Positions 1 to 9,920 of a stretch of DNA of 64,000 nucleotides are shown one piece after another; positions within the stretch are counted from its first letter, which is position 1; every line of letters begins with the position of its first letter. The DNA comes from Chamaelirium japonicum (taxonomy: Eukaryota; Streptophyta; Magnoliopsida; Liliales; Melanthiaceae). The notes beneath the pieces were generated by a model. The model was given only the letters and a program-made list of their open reading frames with translations, had not been told where the DNA came from and ran no database searches. The position numbers and the translations under genes were made by a program. The stretch spans positions 81,411,995 to 81,475,994 of the forward strand of contig OX393555.1 of NCBI GenBank assembly GCA_947650365.1. Direction: 5' to 3'.

Positions 1-1424
1 AATATAAACATGTCGAGCCCAACCGATTAGTCATAAGAAAACGGAGAGAGAAATGATGATAGAAGAGAGAGAAGATAACGGAGAGATAAATGAAGAGAAA
101 AGATAGAAGAATTCCTGCTCCAGTCCATTGGCCACACGTATAGTTGTAAAGTAAGAAGGAATCTAAATTCCAAAGCTCCACATAAGAGAGATAAGAAGAG
201 AGAAGAGAAAGAAGAGATAAATAAAGAGAGAAGAGAGAAAAAGTCCTACTCCAGTCCATTGGCCACGGGTATAGATGTGACGTAAGAAGGAATCTAAATT
301 CCTAAATTCCCTTTCTGTCTTCGTTTCTCTCTCCGTTTTCTTGTGACTAGTCAGCTGGGCTCGATATGTTCGTACTGATAACGTGTTATGAGATAGGAGA
401 AAGAGAGAGTCGTCAAACGTGCCCCACCCTAAAAGGTTCGTTTATTATTTATAGGGTAAGCTTCCTTAGGGCCTAAGTAATTTATAGGAAATCCTAATCC
501 ATAGGAGATATCCGATGGTGGATAGCCATCCTTCATACTTCACACCTATACCTGTGGGCAATAGAATGGAGCAAGACTTCTTTTCTCTTCTCTCTTTGTT
601 TATCTCTCCATTCTCTTCTCTCTTTTTCTCTCATCTCACCACACGTTATCAGTACGAACATATCGTGCCCAGCTGTCTAGTCACAAGAAAACAGAGAGAG
701 AAACAAAGACAGTAGAGAGAGAAGAAGAGAGAAGAGAATGAAGAGATATATGAAGAGAGAAAAGAGAAGAAGTCCTGCTCAAGTCCATTAGCCATGAGTT
801 TAGGCGTGCAGTAAGAAGGATGGCTATCCTCCGTCGGATCTCTCCCATGGATTTGGATTTCCTATAGATTTCTTTGGCCCTAATTAATCTTACCCTACAA
901 ATAATATACGACCCCTTTAGAGAGGGGCATGTTTGATGGCTCTGTCTTTCTCCCATCTCATAACACGTTATCAGAGCGAAAATATCGAGCCCAACTGACT
1001 AGTCACAAGAAAACGAAGAGAGAAACAAAGATAGAAATGGAGTTTTGGAATTTAGATTCCTACTTACTTCATACCTATACCCGTGGCCAATGGACTGGAG
1101 TAGGACTTCTTCTCTTTTTACTTTATTTATCTCTCCATTCTATTCTCTCTTCTTCTCTCTCTTGTATGGAATTTTGGAATTTAGATTCATTCTTACTTCA
1201 CAACTATACCCGTGGCCAATGGACTGGAGCAAGACTTCTTCTCTCTTCTTTCTTTGTTTATCTCTCCGTTCTCTTCTCTCTTCTTCTCTCACTTCTGTCT
1301 TTGTTTCTCTCTCCGTTTTCTTATGACTGGTCGGCTGGGCTTGACATGTTCATGCTGATAATATGTTATGACAAGTGAGAAGTGAACGAAGAGATAAAAC
1401 GAAGAGAGAAAAGAGAAGAAGTCC

Positions 1425-2410
1425 TGCTTCAGTCCATTCACCACGGGTATAGGTGTGAAGTAAGAAGAAATCTAAATTCCAAAACTCTACTTCTCAATAA
1501 TATAATTAAATCTCTCATTTGTCTTCTCTCTTTTCCCATGGATTAGGGTTTCCCATATATTGGTTAGGTCCTAAGTAAGCTTACCCTATAAATAATATAC
1601 GACCCCTTTAGGGTGGGGCATATTTGACGACTCTCTTTTTATCCTATCTTATAATACGTTATCAGCATGAACATGTCAAGCCCAGCTGACCAGTCGTAAA
1701 AAAAACGGAGAGAAAAATGAAGACAGAAGAGAGAGAAGAAGAAAGAAGAGAACGGAGAGATAAACGAAGATAAAAGAGAGAAGAAGTCCTGCTCGAGTCC
1801 ATTGTCCATGGGTATAGATTTAAAGTAAGAAGGAATCAAAATTCCAAAACTCCACTTCTTAATTTTTATATGACCCCTGATAATAAGGCACGTTTGATGG
1901 ATCTCTTTTTCTCCGATCACACAACACGTTATCTACACGAACATGTCGAGCCCAGCCGACCAGTCATAAGAAAACGTAGAGAGAAACGAAGACAGAAAGG
2001 AGAGAAGACAAGAGAAGTGAACAGAGAGTTAAACGAAGAAAGAAGAAGTCCTGCTCCAGTATATTGGCCATGGGTATAGGAATGAAGTAAGAAGGAATCT
2101 GAATTCAAAAACTCTACTTCTCAAAAATATAATTAAATATCTTCGTTCTCTTCTCTCTTCTCCTATGGATTAGGATTTCCCATAGATTGCTTAAGCCCTA
2201 AATAAGTGTACCCTATAAATAATACATGACCCCTTTAGGGTAGGGCATGTTTAACGGCTCTATCTCTTTCTCCAAAATCATAACACATTATCAGTACGAA
2301 CATGTCGAGCCCAGCCAACCAGTCGTAAGAAAATGGAGAGAGAAACAAAGACAGAAGAGAGAAAAGAAGAGAGAAGAGAACGAAGAGACAAATAAAGAGA
2401 GAAGAAGTCA
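1425..2410 (+). mobile_element. Tandem TRIM-like units (LTR-interior-LTR-interior)
   Basis: Three LTR-like segments alternate with three interiors in head-to-tail order. LTR-like segments are about 1425-1653, 1790-1923 (a short form lacking the telo-box and AT part) and 2052-2282. Interiors are about 1654-1789, 1924-2051 and 2283-2410. Each LTR-like segment begins TGCT after a purine-rich tract, and the better ones carry TTAGGGTTT and TATAAATA before an end near CA. Each interior opens with a version of ACACGTTATCAGCACGA, where a primer-binding site should be, and ends in the purine tract. This matches the plan of a TRIM, a non-coding miniature LTR retrotransposon. Tandem LTR-interior arrays are known products of unequal recombination. 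No coding capacity is visible. Confidence 0.55.
1543..1594 (+). promoter_or_regulatory. Telo-box plus TATA box in a TRIM-like LTR
   Basis: TTAGGGTTT at 1543-1551 is the plant telo-box, and TATAAATA at 1587-1594 is a strong TATA box. The presumed LTR end lies about 60 bases further on, so transcription would begin inside the LTR-like segment, as in an LTR retrotransposon. The same pair recurs in many copies of the family. Activity is inferred. Confidence 0.5.
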
Positions 2411-3007
2411 TGCTCCAATCCATTGGCCATGGGTATAGGTGTAAAGAAAGATGGAATCTAAATTCCAAAACTCCACTTCTGTCTTCATTTTTCTCTCCGT
2501 TTTCTTGCGACTGGTCGGCTGGGCTCAATACGTTCGTGCTGATAGCATATCTAGTTTAATTAAGAAGGAATCTAAATTCCAAAACTTTACTTCTTAATAA
2601 TATAATTAAATTTCTTCATTCTCTTCTCTTGTCTCCTATAGATTAGGGTTTCCCATAGATTGCTTAGACCCTAAGTAAGCTTACCCTATAAATAATATTA
2701 AACCCCTTTAGGGCAGGGCACGTTTGATGACTCTCTCTTTCTCCCATCTTAGAACACTTACCTTATAAATAATATACGACCCCTTTAAGGTAGGGCACAT
2801 TTTATGGCTTTGTCTTTCTCCCATCTTATAACACGTTATCTTTGTTTCTCTCCTCGTTTCTCTCCCCGTTTTCTTTGTTTCTCTCTCTTTTTCTTATAGT
2901 ATAAAATAAAATAAATAAGTATTAATAGAAAAGGAATAGAAAATTATTTTAAACTAGAGAGAGCAGGACTTCTTTTCTCTCCTCTCTTCGTTTATCTTTT
3001 CATTCTC

Positions 3008-3325
3008 TTTTTTCTTTCTCATATCTCAAAACATATTATCAGCACGAATATATCGAGCCTAGCTGACCAGTCGTAAGAAAATGGAGAGAGAAACAAAGAC
3101 AGAAGTAGAGTTTTTGAATTTAGATTTCTTCTTACTTCATACTTATACCCATAGCTAAAAGACTAGAGCGGGACTTCTTCTTTCTTCTATCTTCGTTTAT
3201 CTCTCCGTTCTCTTCCTTCTTCTTCTCTCTCTTCTATCTTCGTTTCTCTCTCCATTCTTTTATGACTGGTCGGCTGGGCTCGATATGTTCGTGCTGATAA
3301 CGTGTTATAAGATAGGAGAAAAAAA
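3008..3325. repeat. Fold-back unit of the dispersed repeat
   Basis: A left arm (about 3008-3108, reading into the core motif and GTCGTAAGAAAATGGAG) is followed by a middle of about 115 bases. An inverted copy of the arm then follows (about 3225-3325, reading GACTGGTCGGCTGGGCTCGA and on to GTGCTGATAACGTG). The arms would form a stem of roughly 80-100 base pairs with mismatches. The same junction between interior and inverted LTR start recurs elsewhere, for example near 1033, 24920 and 57150. Confidence 0.6.
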
Positions 3326-3469
3326 GGACCGTCAAGCGTGCCACACCCTAAAGGTGTCGTATATTATTTATAGGGTCTGCTTACTTAGGGCTTAAGCAAT
3401 CTACGAGAAACCCTAATCCATAGGAGGAGTCCGATGGTGGATAGCAATCCGATCGAACAATCTCTCAAC

Positions 3470-4020
3470 AGTTATAATGTTTTATATTTTTTTGAAGCAA
3501 AATATAAAATATTTTTAAAGCAAAAAATTTGAGTGTGCCTCATCCTCTTTCTTTACTTCCTATTATTTAATTAATTTAATTATTTAATAAATTAAATAGT
3601 TAAATAATTAAATAACTAAATAAAAATTTAATTATCTTCTTTCTTCTCACTTTATTTTATTACTATAATAATTAAGTGCAGTATTATTACTATAATTTTT
3701 TTAATTAAATTAATAGTTTAATTAAAACGAAGAGAAGAGAATTTACTATGATAATCATAGTAACGTTGAGATGATACTATTGAGAAGTGGAGTTTTAGAA
3801 TTTAGATTTCTTTTTACTTTACACCTATACCCGTGGCGAATGCACTGGAGTAGGACTTCTTCTCTTTTCTCTCTTATTTATCTTTGTTTAAATTATTTAA
3901 TAATTTAAAAAATTTATAAATTAAGTTTTTAGTAAAATAATTAATTTAAAAAAACAAAATTTTTTCCTTAAAAATAATTAATATTTTTTAAAAAAAATTT
4001 AAAACATTACAACTGTTATA
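3470..4020. repeat. AT-rich segments with a recurrent end motif
   Basis: Two A/T-dominated stretches (about 3470-3780 and 3880-4020) flank a piece of the GA/CT-rich repeat. The first ends in ACTATGATAATCATAGTAAC followed by GTTGAGATGATAC, a motif that bounds other AT-rich segments in this window. No gene is visible. Confidence 0.5.
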
Positions 4021-6009
4021 AGATCGTTCGATCGGATGGCTGCCCACCATCGGATCTCTTTAATGGATTAGGGTTTCCCATAGATTGTTTAGGCCCTAAG
4101 TAAGCTAACCCAATAAATAAAATACGACCCTTTTAGGTAGGGCACGTTTAACGGCTCTTTTTTTCTTCCATATCATAATACATTATCAGCACGAACATGT
4201 CAAGCCCCATAGAATCTAATTAAATAAATATTTAATAAATTATAGAACTTTTTCTCTCTTCTCTCTTCGACATGTTTGTACTGATAATGTGTTTTGAGAT
4301 AGGAGAAAGAGAGAGCCATCAAACGTGCCCCACCCTAAAGGGGTCATATAATCTTTAAAGAAGAGATAAGAGAATCGAGAGATAAAGGAAGAGAAAAGAG
4401 AGAAGAATCCTACTCCAGTCCATTTGTCACAGATATAGTTATGAAGTAAGAAGGAAGCTAAATTCCAAAACTCCACTTCTTAATATTTATATGACCCATC
4501 AGATCTCTACCAACTCTTCATTTATTATACTTATTTAATCTCACAACACGTTATCAGTACGAACATATCGAGTCTAGCTGATCAGTCACAAGAAAATGGA
4601 GAAAGAAACAAAGACAGAAGAAAGAGAAGAAGAGAATGGAGAGATAAACAAAGAGAAAAAAGAGAAAAAGTCCTGCTCTGGTCCATTGGCCACAGGTATA
4701 GGTGTAAAGAAAGAAAGAATATAAATTCCAAAACTCTACTTCTGTCTTCGTTTCTCTCTCCGTTTTCTTATGACTGGTCGGCTCGGCGCGACATGTTTGT
4801 GCTGATAACGTGATGTGAGATGGGAGAAAGGGAGAGCTATCAAATATGCCCGACCCTAAAGGGGTCGTATAAATATTAAGAAGTGGAGTTTTGGAATTTA
4901 TATTCCTTCTTACTTCATACCTATACCCGTGGCCAGTAGACTAGAGAGGCCACAGGTATATTATTTATTAGGTAAGATTACTTTGGGCCTAAGAAATCCC
5001 TGGGAGATTACTTAGGACATAACCAGGACATCTTTTTGTTTCTCTCCTCGTTTATCTCTCTGTTCTTTTCTCTCTTTCTCCCATCTCACAACACGTTATC
5101 AGTACTAACATATCGAGCCTAGCCGACCAGTCGTAAAAAAACAAATAGAGAAGAGACGATAAAAGAGAGAGAAGAAGAGAGAAAAGAATAAAAAGATTAA
5201 ATTATATTAATAAGAAATAGAGTTTTGGAATTTAGATTCCTTCTTAATTCACACCTATACCCGTGGCGAATAGATTGGAGTAGGACTTCTTCTCTATTCT
5301 ATCTTCGTTTGTCTCTGTGTTCTCTTCTCTCTTTTTAGTCTTCGTTTCTCTCTCCGTTTTCTTGTGACTGGTTTGTTGGGCTCGACATATTCGTGCTGAA
5401 TGGGAGAGATTATTTAACTAATATTAGGTTTAGTCCTGCTCCATTTTCAATCTCTTTTTAGTCGTGCCAATAAACTAGAACAGGACTTTTTTTCTCTTTC
5501 CTTTTATTTTATCTCTCCGTTCTCTTTTCTCTTCTTTTCTCCCTCTTCTTCTCTACCTTTTCAGTCTTCGTTTCTCTCTCCATTTTCTTGCGACTGGTCG
5601 GCTGGGCTCGATATGTTCATGCTGATAACGTGTTGTGAGATGGGAGAAAGAAAAAGCTGTCAAACGTGCTCCACCCTAAAGGGATAATATGTTATTTTTA
5701 AGGTAAGCTTACTTAGGACCTAAGCAATCTATAGGAAACCCTAATCTATAGGAGAGATCCGACGGTGGACAACCATCCTTCTTACTTCACACCTATACCC
5801 GTGGCGAATGGACTGGAGCTGGACTTCTTTTCTCTTCTTCTCTTTCTAATTATTGGATAGCTATCCACTATCGGATCTCTCCCATGGATTAGGGTTTCAC
5901 ATAGATTGCATAGGCCCTAAGTATGAAGAAGTCCTCTCTAGTCCATTGGCCATGGGTATAGGTGTGAAGTAAGAAGAAATCTAAATTCAAAAACTTCACT
6001 TCTCAATAG

Positions 6010-6360
6010 TATCATCTCAACGTTATTATAATTATCATATTAATATTACTATAATTTTTTAAATAAAATTAAAATTTTATTTAATTATTAAATAATTAAA
6101 TAATTTAGTTTTTGGAAAATAATTTATTTATTTAATCATTTAAATATCTATTTTTTAATTAAATTTATTATTTAATTAATTTATTATTATTTAATTATTA
6201 AATAATTAAATTAGGTAACTATATAATTATTTAAATTATTTAATAAATAAATAATGATTTAATTATATAATTAATTTATTAATTTATTTTATTAGTTATT
6301 TCTTTAATTATTATTTTATTTTTAAATAATTAAATAATTAGTCAATTATTTAAACGGAGT
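6010..6360. repeat. AT-rich segment, homologous to 20423-20800
   Basis: The segment opens with TATCATCTCAACGTTATTAT and continues as almost pure A/T, including AATTAGGTAACTAT near 6212. The same order of words is found around 20580-20770. The preceding 300 bases also match (5700-5960 against 20180-20420), so the two stretches were once a local duplication, now separated by the gypsy insertion. No gene is visible. Confidence 0.55.
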
Positions 6361-6856
6361 GAGAGAACGTAGAGATAAACAATAGTGTCCCACCCTTAAG
6401 AAAATTTATAATAACATTGATTATTTCAGGTTCATGCTTAAAAAAGGGAGCCGTCAAATGTGCCCCACTCTAAAGGGGTCCTATATTATTTATTGAGAAG
6501 TTAAGTTTTAGAATTTAGACTCCTTCTTACTTCACACTACTTCACACTACTTCACACCTATACCCGTGGCTAATGAACTGGAGTAGGGCTTCTTCTCTCT
6601 TCTCTCTTCGTTTCCCTCTCCGTTTTTTTGTGACTTGTCAGCTAGGCTCAACATGTTATTATTGATAACGTATTGTGAGATGGGAGAAAGAGAGATCCGT
6701 CAAACATGCCCTTCCCTAATTAGATTCCTTCTAACTTCACGCCTATATCTATGACCAATGGAATGGAGTAGGACTTCTTCTCTCTCCTCTCTTCATTTAT
6801 CTCTTTGTTATCTTTTTAGGAGTTTTGGAATTTAGATTCTTTCTTACTTCACACCT

Positions 6857-6861
6857 ATACT
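6857..6861. other. Target-site duplication ATACT, left copy
   Basis: ATACT precedes the LTR at 6862 and recurs at 19938-19942 after the other LTR. Joining the flanks restores the dispersed-repeat phrase ACACCTATACTCGTGG, which marks the exact insertion point of the gypsy element. Confidence 0.9.
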
Positions 6862-7288
6862 TGTGGGGGAAAATCTTCGTGCCGACCCGAAGATTCTCGC
6901 AGCACCAGTCAATTGGAGTCGAAGTTGATGTCGAAGATCGTTGATCGATATGTTGATTGAAGTCGAAGCCTTTTGATATGCAAACAGAGGAATGCAATCA
7001 GAGAAATTGTGACACGAGATGTGATCTCGGAGTTCAGCCGAAGCCTACGTCTCCGTGCTATAGGGAGCAACCCGAATTCACTAACACTTCTGTTGAAGTG
7101 ACCTCGACAGGCCGAGTGTCACTGGAGATCTTCTGATCCCTTCGAAAGAGAAAAGAAGATCAACGAGAGATGGTAGATCGGAGTTAGAAAATCCCAGAGC
7201 TCTGGTTCTGAAAGTCAGATCTCAGAGTGGAAATCAGAATTCCGGATTTTAGATTTTTGATTTTTTTTTTTACATTCGAAGGCTCTGC

Positions 7289-7296
7289 TATTTATA
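7289..7296 (-). promoter_or_regulatory. TATA box in the 3' LTR
   Basis: TATAAATA on the minus strand lies just after the 43-bp tandem repeats, where the LTR promoter is expected. The equivalents are 19637-19644 in the 5' LTR and 59016-59023 in element 2. Confidence 0.6.
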
Positions 7297-7311
7297 AGAT
7301 TCTCTAGACTC

Positions 7312-7569
7312 GTGAGCCTACCGGGCAGGGCCGGTAGGTCCCGTGGTAGTCCTCGTGGGCCCACCAGGCAGGGCCGGTGGGTCCCGTAGTAGTCTTCGTG
7401 GGCCCACCAGGCAGGGCCGGTGGGTCCTGTGGTAGTCCTCGTGGGCCCACCAGGCAGGGCCGGTGGGTCCTGTGGTAGTCTTCGTGGGCCCACCAGGCAG
7501 GGCCGGTGGGTCCTGTGGTAGTCCTCGTGGGCCCACCAGGCAGGGCCGGTGGGTCCCGTGGTGGATTTA
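7312..7569 (-). repeat. 43-bp GC-rich tandem repeat in the LTR
   Basis: Six units start near 7312 (variant), 7355, 7398, 7441, 7484 and 7527, an exact 43-base step. Each carries GTGGGCCCACCAGGCAGGG on the plus strand, with the palindrome GTGGGCCCAC. The array lies upstream of the LTR TATA box on the element's strand, where enhancer repeats are common. Element 2 has only about four units, so the array varies in copy number. It is not coding, because 43 is not a multiple of three. Confidence 0.85.
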
Positions 7570-7589
7570 TGCTAAAATTTGCACCCACA

Positions 7590-7602
7590 GTTACCCCCTC
7601 CA
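7590..7602 (-). other. Polypurine tract of gypsy element 1
   Basis: On the minus strand GGAGGGGGTAAC sits directly before the 3' LTR. This is the usual place and composition for the primer of plus-strand DNA synthesis. Confidence 0.8.
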
Positions 7603-7699
7603 AGTTAGCTAGAGTGCATTCTGGCTGGCTTGGACTTGGTACAAAAAATAGCAACTTCCTGTTTTGAAAAACGGACACGAAGAAACTTGTCGCATGTTA

Positions 7700-8030
7700 G
7701 AGAAAAAAGGGACTGATCGGTCAATTTGGACCGATCGGTCAAATTTGACCGATCGGTCAAATTTTGACCGATCGGTCAAAATTCAACCGGTCAAGAATCG
7801 AGTGATCGGTCAAAAAACAGGGTTTTTTGACCGATCCAGTAGTAAATTTGACCGATCAGCTGAAATTTGACCGATCGGTTAAATTTTGACCGATCGGTCA
7901 TTTTTGACCGATCCGTCAAATTTTGACCGATCGGGCAAAATTCAACCGGTCAAGAATCGGGTGATCGGTCAAAAAACACGGTTTTTTGACCGATCCAGTA
8001 GAAATTTGACCGATCAGATAACTTTCGCCG
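7700..8030. repeat. Palindromic GACCGATCGGTC repeat zone
   Basis: Irregular repeats of TTTGACCGATCGGTCAAA and variants form two larger related units, each ending in a hairpin-like TCAAAAAAC...GTTTTTTGACCGATCCAG stretch. They grade into the regular 119-bp array and look like its divergent edge. Confidence 0.7.
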
Positions 8031-8800
8031 ATCGGACATGTTTGTCCGATCGGTGAAAAAATATCCGGTCAAGGTTCGAGTGATCGGCAAAAAACCTAGG
8101 TTTTTTGCCAGATCCAGTAGAAATTTGACCGATCAAATAATTTTCGCCGATCGGACATGTTTGTCCGATCGGTGAAAAAATATCCGGTCAAGGTTTGAGT
8201 GATCGGCAAAAAACCTTGGTTTTTTGCCAGATCCAGTAGAAATTTGACCGATCAGATAACTTTCGCCGATCGGACATGTTTGTCCGATCGGTGAAGAAAT
8301 ATCCGGTCAAGGTTCGAGTGATCGGCAAAAAACCTTGGTTTTTTGCCAGATCCAGTAGAAATTTGACCGATCAAATAACTTTCGCCGATCGGACATGTTT
8401 GTCCGATCGGTGAAAAAATATCCGGTCAAGGTTCGAGTGATCGGCAAAAAACCTTGGTTTTTTGCCAGATCCAGTAGAAATTTGACCGATCAGATAACTT
8501 TCGCCGATCGGACATGTTTGTCCGATCGGTGAAAAAATATCCGGTCAAGGTTCGAGCGATCGACAAAAAACCTTGGTTTTTTGCCAGATCCAGTAGAAAT
8601 TTGACCGATCAAATAACTTTCGCCGATCGGACATGTTTGTCCGATCGGCGAAAAAATATCCGGTCAAGGTTCGAGTGATCGGCAAAAAACCTTGGTTTTT
8701 TGCCAGATCCAGTAGAAATTTGACCGATCAAATAACTTTCGCCGATCGGACATGTTTGTCCGATCGGTGAAAAAATATCCGGTCAAGGTTCGAGCGATCG

Positions 8801-8837
<37 letters not shown>

Positions 8838-9475
8838 GGTTTTTTGCCAGATCCAGTAGAAATTTGACCGATCAAATAACTTTCGCCGATCGGACATGTT
8901 TGTCCGATCGGTGAAAAAATATCCGGTCAAGGTTCGAGTGATCGGCAAAAAACCTTGGTTTTTTGCCAGATCCAGTAGAAATTTGACCGATCAAATAACT
9001 TTCGCCGATCGGACATGTTTGTCCGATCGGTGAAAAAATATCCGGTCAAGGTTCGAGTGATCGGCAAAAAACCTTGGTTTTTTGCCAGATCCAGTAGAAA
9101 TTTGACCGATCAAATAACTTTCGCCGATCGGACATGTTTGTCCGATCGGTGAAAAAATATCCGGTCAAGGTTCGAGTGATCGGCAAAAAACCTTGGTTTT
9201 TTGCCAGATCCAGTAGAAATTTGACCGATCAAATAACTTTCGCCGATCGGACATGTTTGTCCGATCGGTGAAAAAATATCCGGTCAAGGTTCGAGTGATC
9301 GGCAAAAAACCTTGGTTTTTTGCCAGATCCAGTAGAAATTTGACCGATCAAATAACTTTCGCCGATCGGACATGTTTGTCCGATCGGTGAAAAAATATCC
9401 GGTCAAGGTTCGAGTGATCGGCAAAAAACCTTGGTTTTTTGCCAGATCCAGTAGAAATTTGACCGATCAAAGTAA
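8000..9475. repeat. 119-bp minisatellite with two hairpins per unit
   Basis: About 12 units repeat with a 119-base step. The CCAGATCCAGTAG word falls at 8108, 8227, 8346, 8465, 8584, 8703, then 8847, 8966 and onward. Each unit holds two inverted repeats. One is TTCGCCGATCGGACA, a 4-base loop and TGTCCGATCGGTGAA. The other is GGCAAAAAACC, TT and GGTTTTTTGCC. One unit is 25 bases longer because its A tract has grown to 31 A (8803-8833). The array lies inside the gypsy element between its antisense gene and the 3' LTR. Tandem arrays in this part of Tat/Ogre elements are known and can seed satellite DNA. Confidence 0.93.
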
Positions 9476-9727
9476 AGTTTTGAACCTGCCCTTCAGAGAA
9501 GGTTTACTGCTTTGTTCTCCGATATTTTGGCAGAGTTTTGAACATTGATGGAGCTTGATTCTTCTTGTTTTGAATCCTTGGTTGGCTTGATGGTTGCTTT
9601 GAACCGGCGGTCCGGTTTACCCAGACCGGTGGCTTGCTTGGACCGTTGGTTCATGTGGACCGGTAGGTCCGAAGTTTCGCCTGGTCGCGACTGTTCGCCT
9701 GGTTTTGCGCTTGCTACGGATGGATGC
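9476..9727. other. Spacer between minisatellite and antisense-gene promoter
   Basis: No convincing gene. The stretch contains several ACCGGT/GGTCCG words (about 9605-9670), imperfectly related to the GATCGGTC words of the array. It probably belongs to the upstream region of the antisense gene. Confidence 0.4.
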
Positions 9728-9774
9728 CACGTGTACCTACAAAAACACGTGATTTGATATGGTGAAGACACGTG
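9728..9774 (+). promoter_or_regulatory. Three CACGTG (G-box) motifs upstream of the antisense gene
   Basis: Perfect CACGTG palindromes occur at 9728-9733, 9746-9751 and 9769-9774, starting about 150-190 bases before the ATG at 9921. G-boxes bind plant bZIP and bHLH factors, and clusters of ACGT cores are typical of stress- or hormone-responsive promoters. That these three drive the antisense gene is inferred from position. I see no clear TATA box nearby. Confidence 0.5.
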
Positions 9775-9920
9775 TCTTCTCGATTTGCGCACCTGTTTTA
9801 CCCTGGGTACAAAAGTTTTTTCTGGCTGTCATTTCGCCTCACGTTTCCAAAATTTTTCGAAGTCCAGACCCTTGTTCTCCTGATTTCTGCTCTTGTTCTT
9901 GTTCTCGTTCGATCGGTCTA

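Larger units (their letters stand above)
1..6856. repeat. Block 1 of dispersed TRIM-like repeat mosaic
   Basis: This block is built from many diverged copies of one repeat family in both orientations, with no credible gene. The recurrent parts are an ACACGTTATCAGCACGA core followed by a GTCGAGCCCAGCC stretch, a purine-rich tract of GAGA and GAAG words, a segment around CCATTGGCCACGGGTATAGG, and a segment with a telo-box and TATA box ending near CATCTCACA. Forward cores are near 645, 962, 1654, 1924, 2283, 3030, 4180, 4545 and 5095. Inverted cores are near 370, 1350, 3290, 4275, 4800, 5620 and 6660. Translations of these stretches are low-complexity S/L/F-rich peptides repeated from copy to copy. 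The gypsy element at 6862 interrupts one copy. Confidence 0.85.
6862..7589 (-). repeat. 3' LTR of gypsy element 1
   Basis: On the element's strand the LTR begins TGTGGGTGCAAATTTTAGC and ends TTTCCCCCACA. It matches 19210-19937 over its full length. It contains a 43-bp tandem repeat and a TATA box at 7289-7296. Confidence 0.95.

Noticed and set aside
929..1378. Long S/L/F-rich frames in the three repeat blocks (peptides with LDSFLLHTYTRGQWTG words)
   Set aside because: They are translations of CT-rich repeat copies, recur in many frames and both strands, and have no stable start or family resemblance.
1543..1551. Interstitial telomere from TTAGGGTTT words
   Set aside because: Only one unit per repeat copy and never tandem, so it is a telo-box motif and not telomeric DNA.
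7215..7678. P/G/T-rich frames with DPPALPGGPT repeats in the gypsy LTR
   Set aside because: Translation of the 43-bp tandem repeat in successive frames, not a gene.
8000..9475. CRISPR-like regular repeats
   Set aside because: Units are contiguous with no unique spacers, there are no cas genes, and the context is a plant retroelement.
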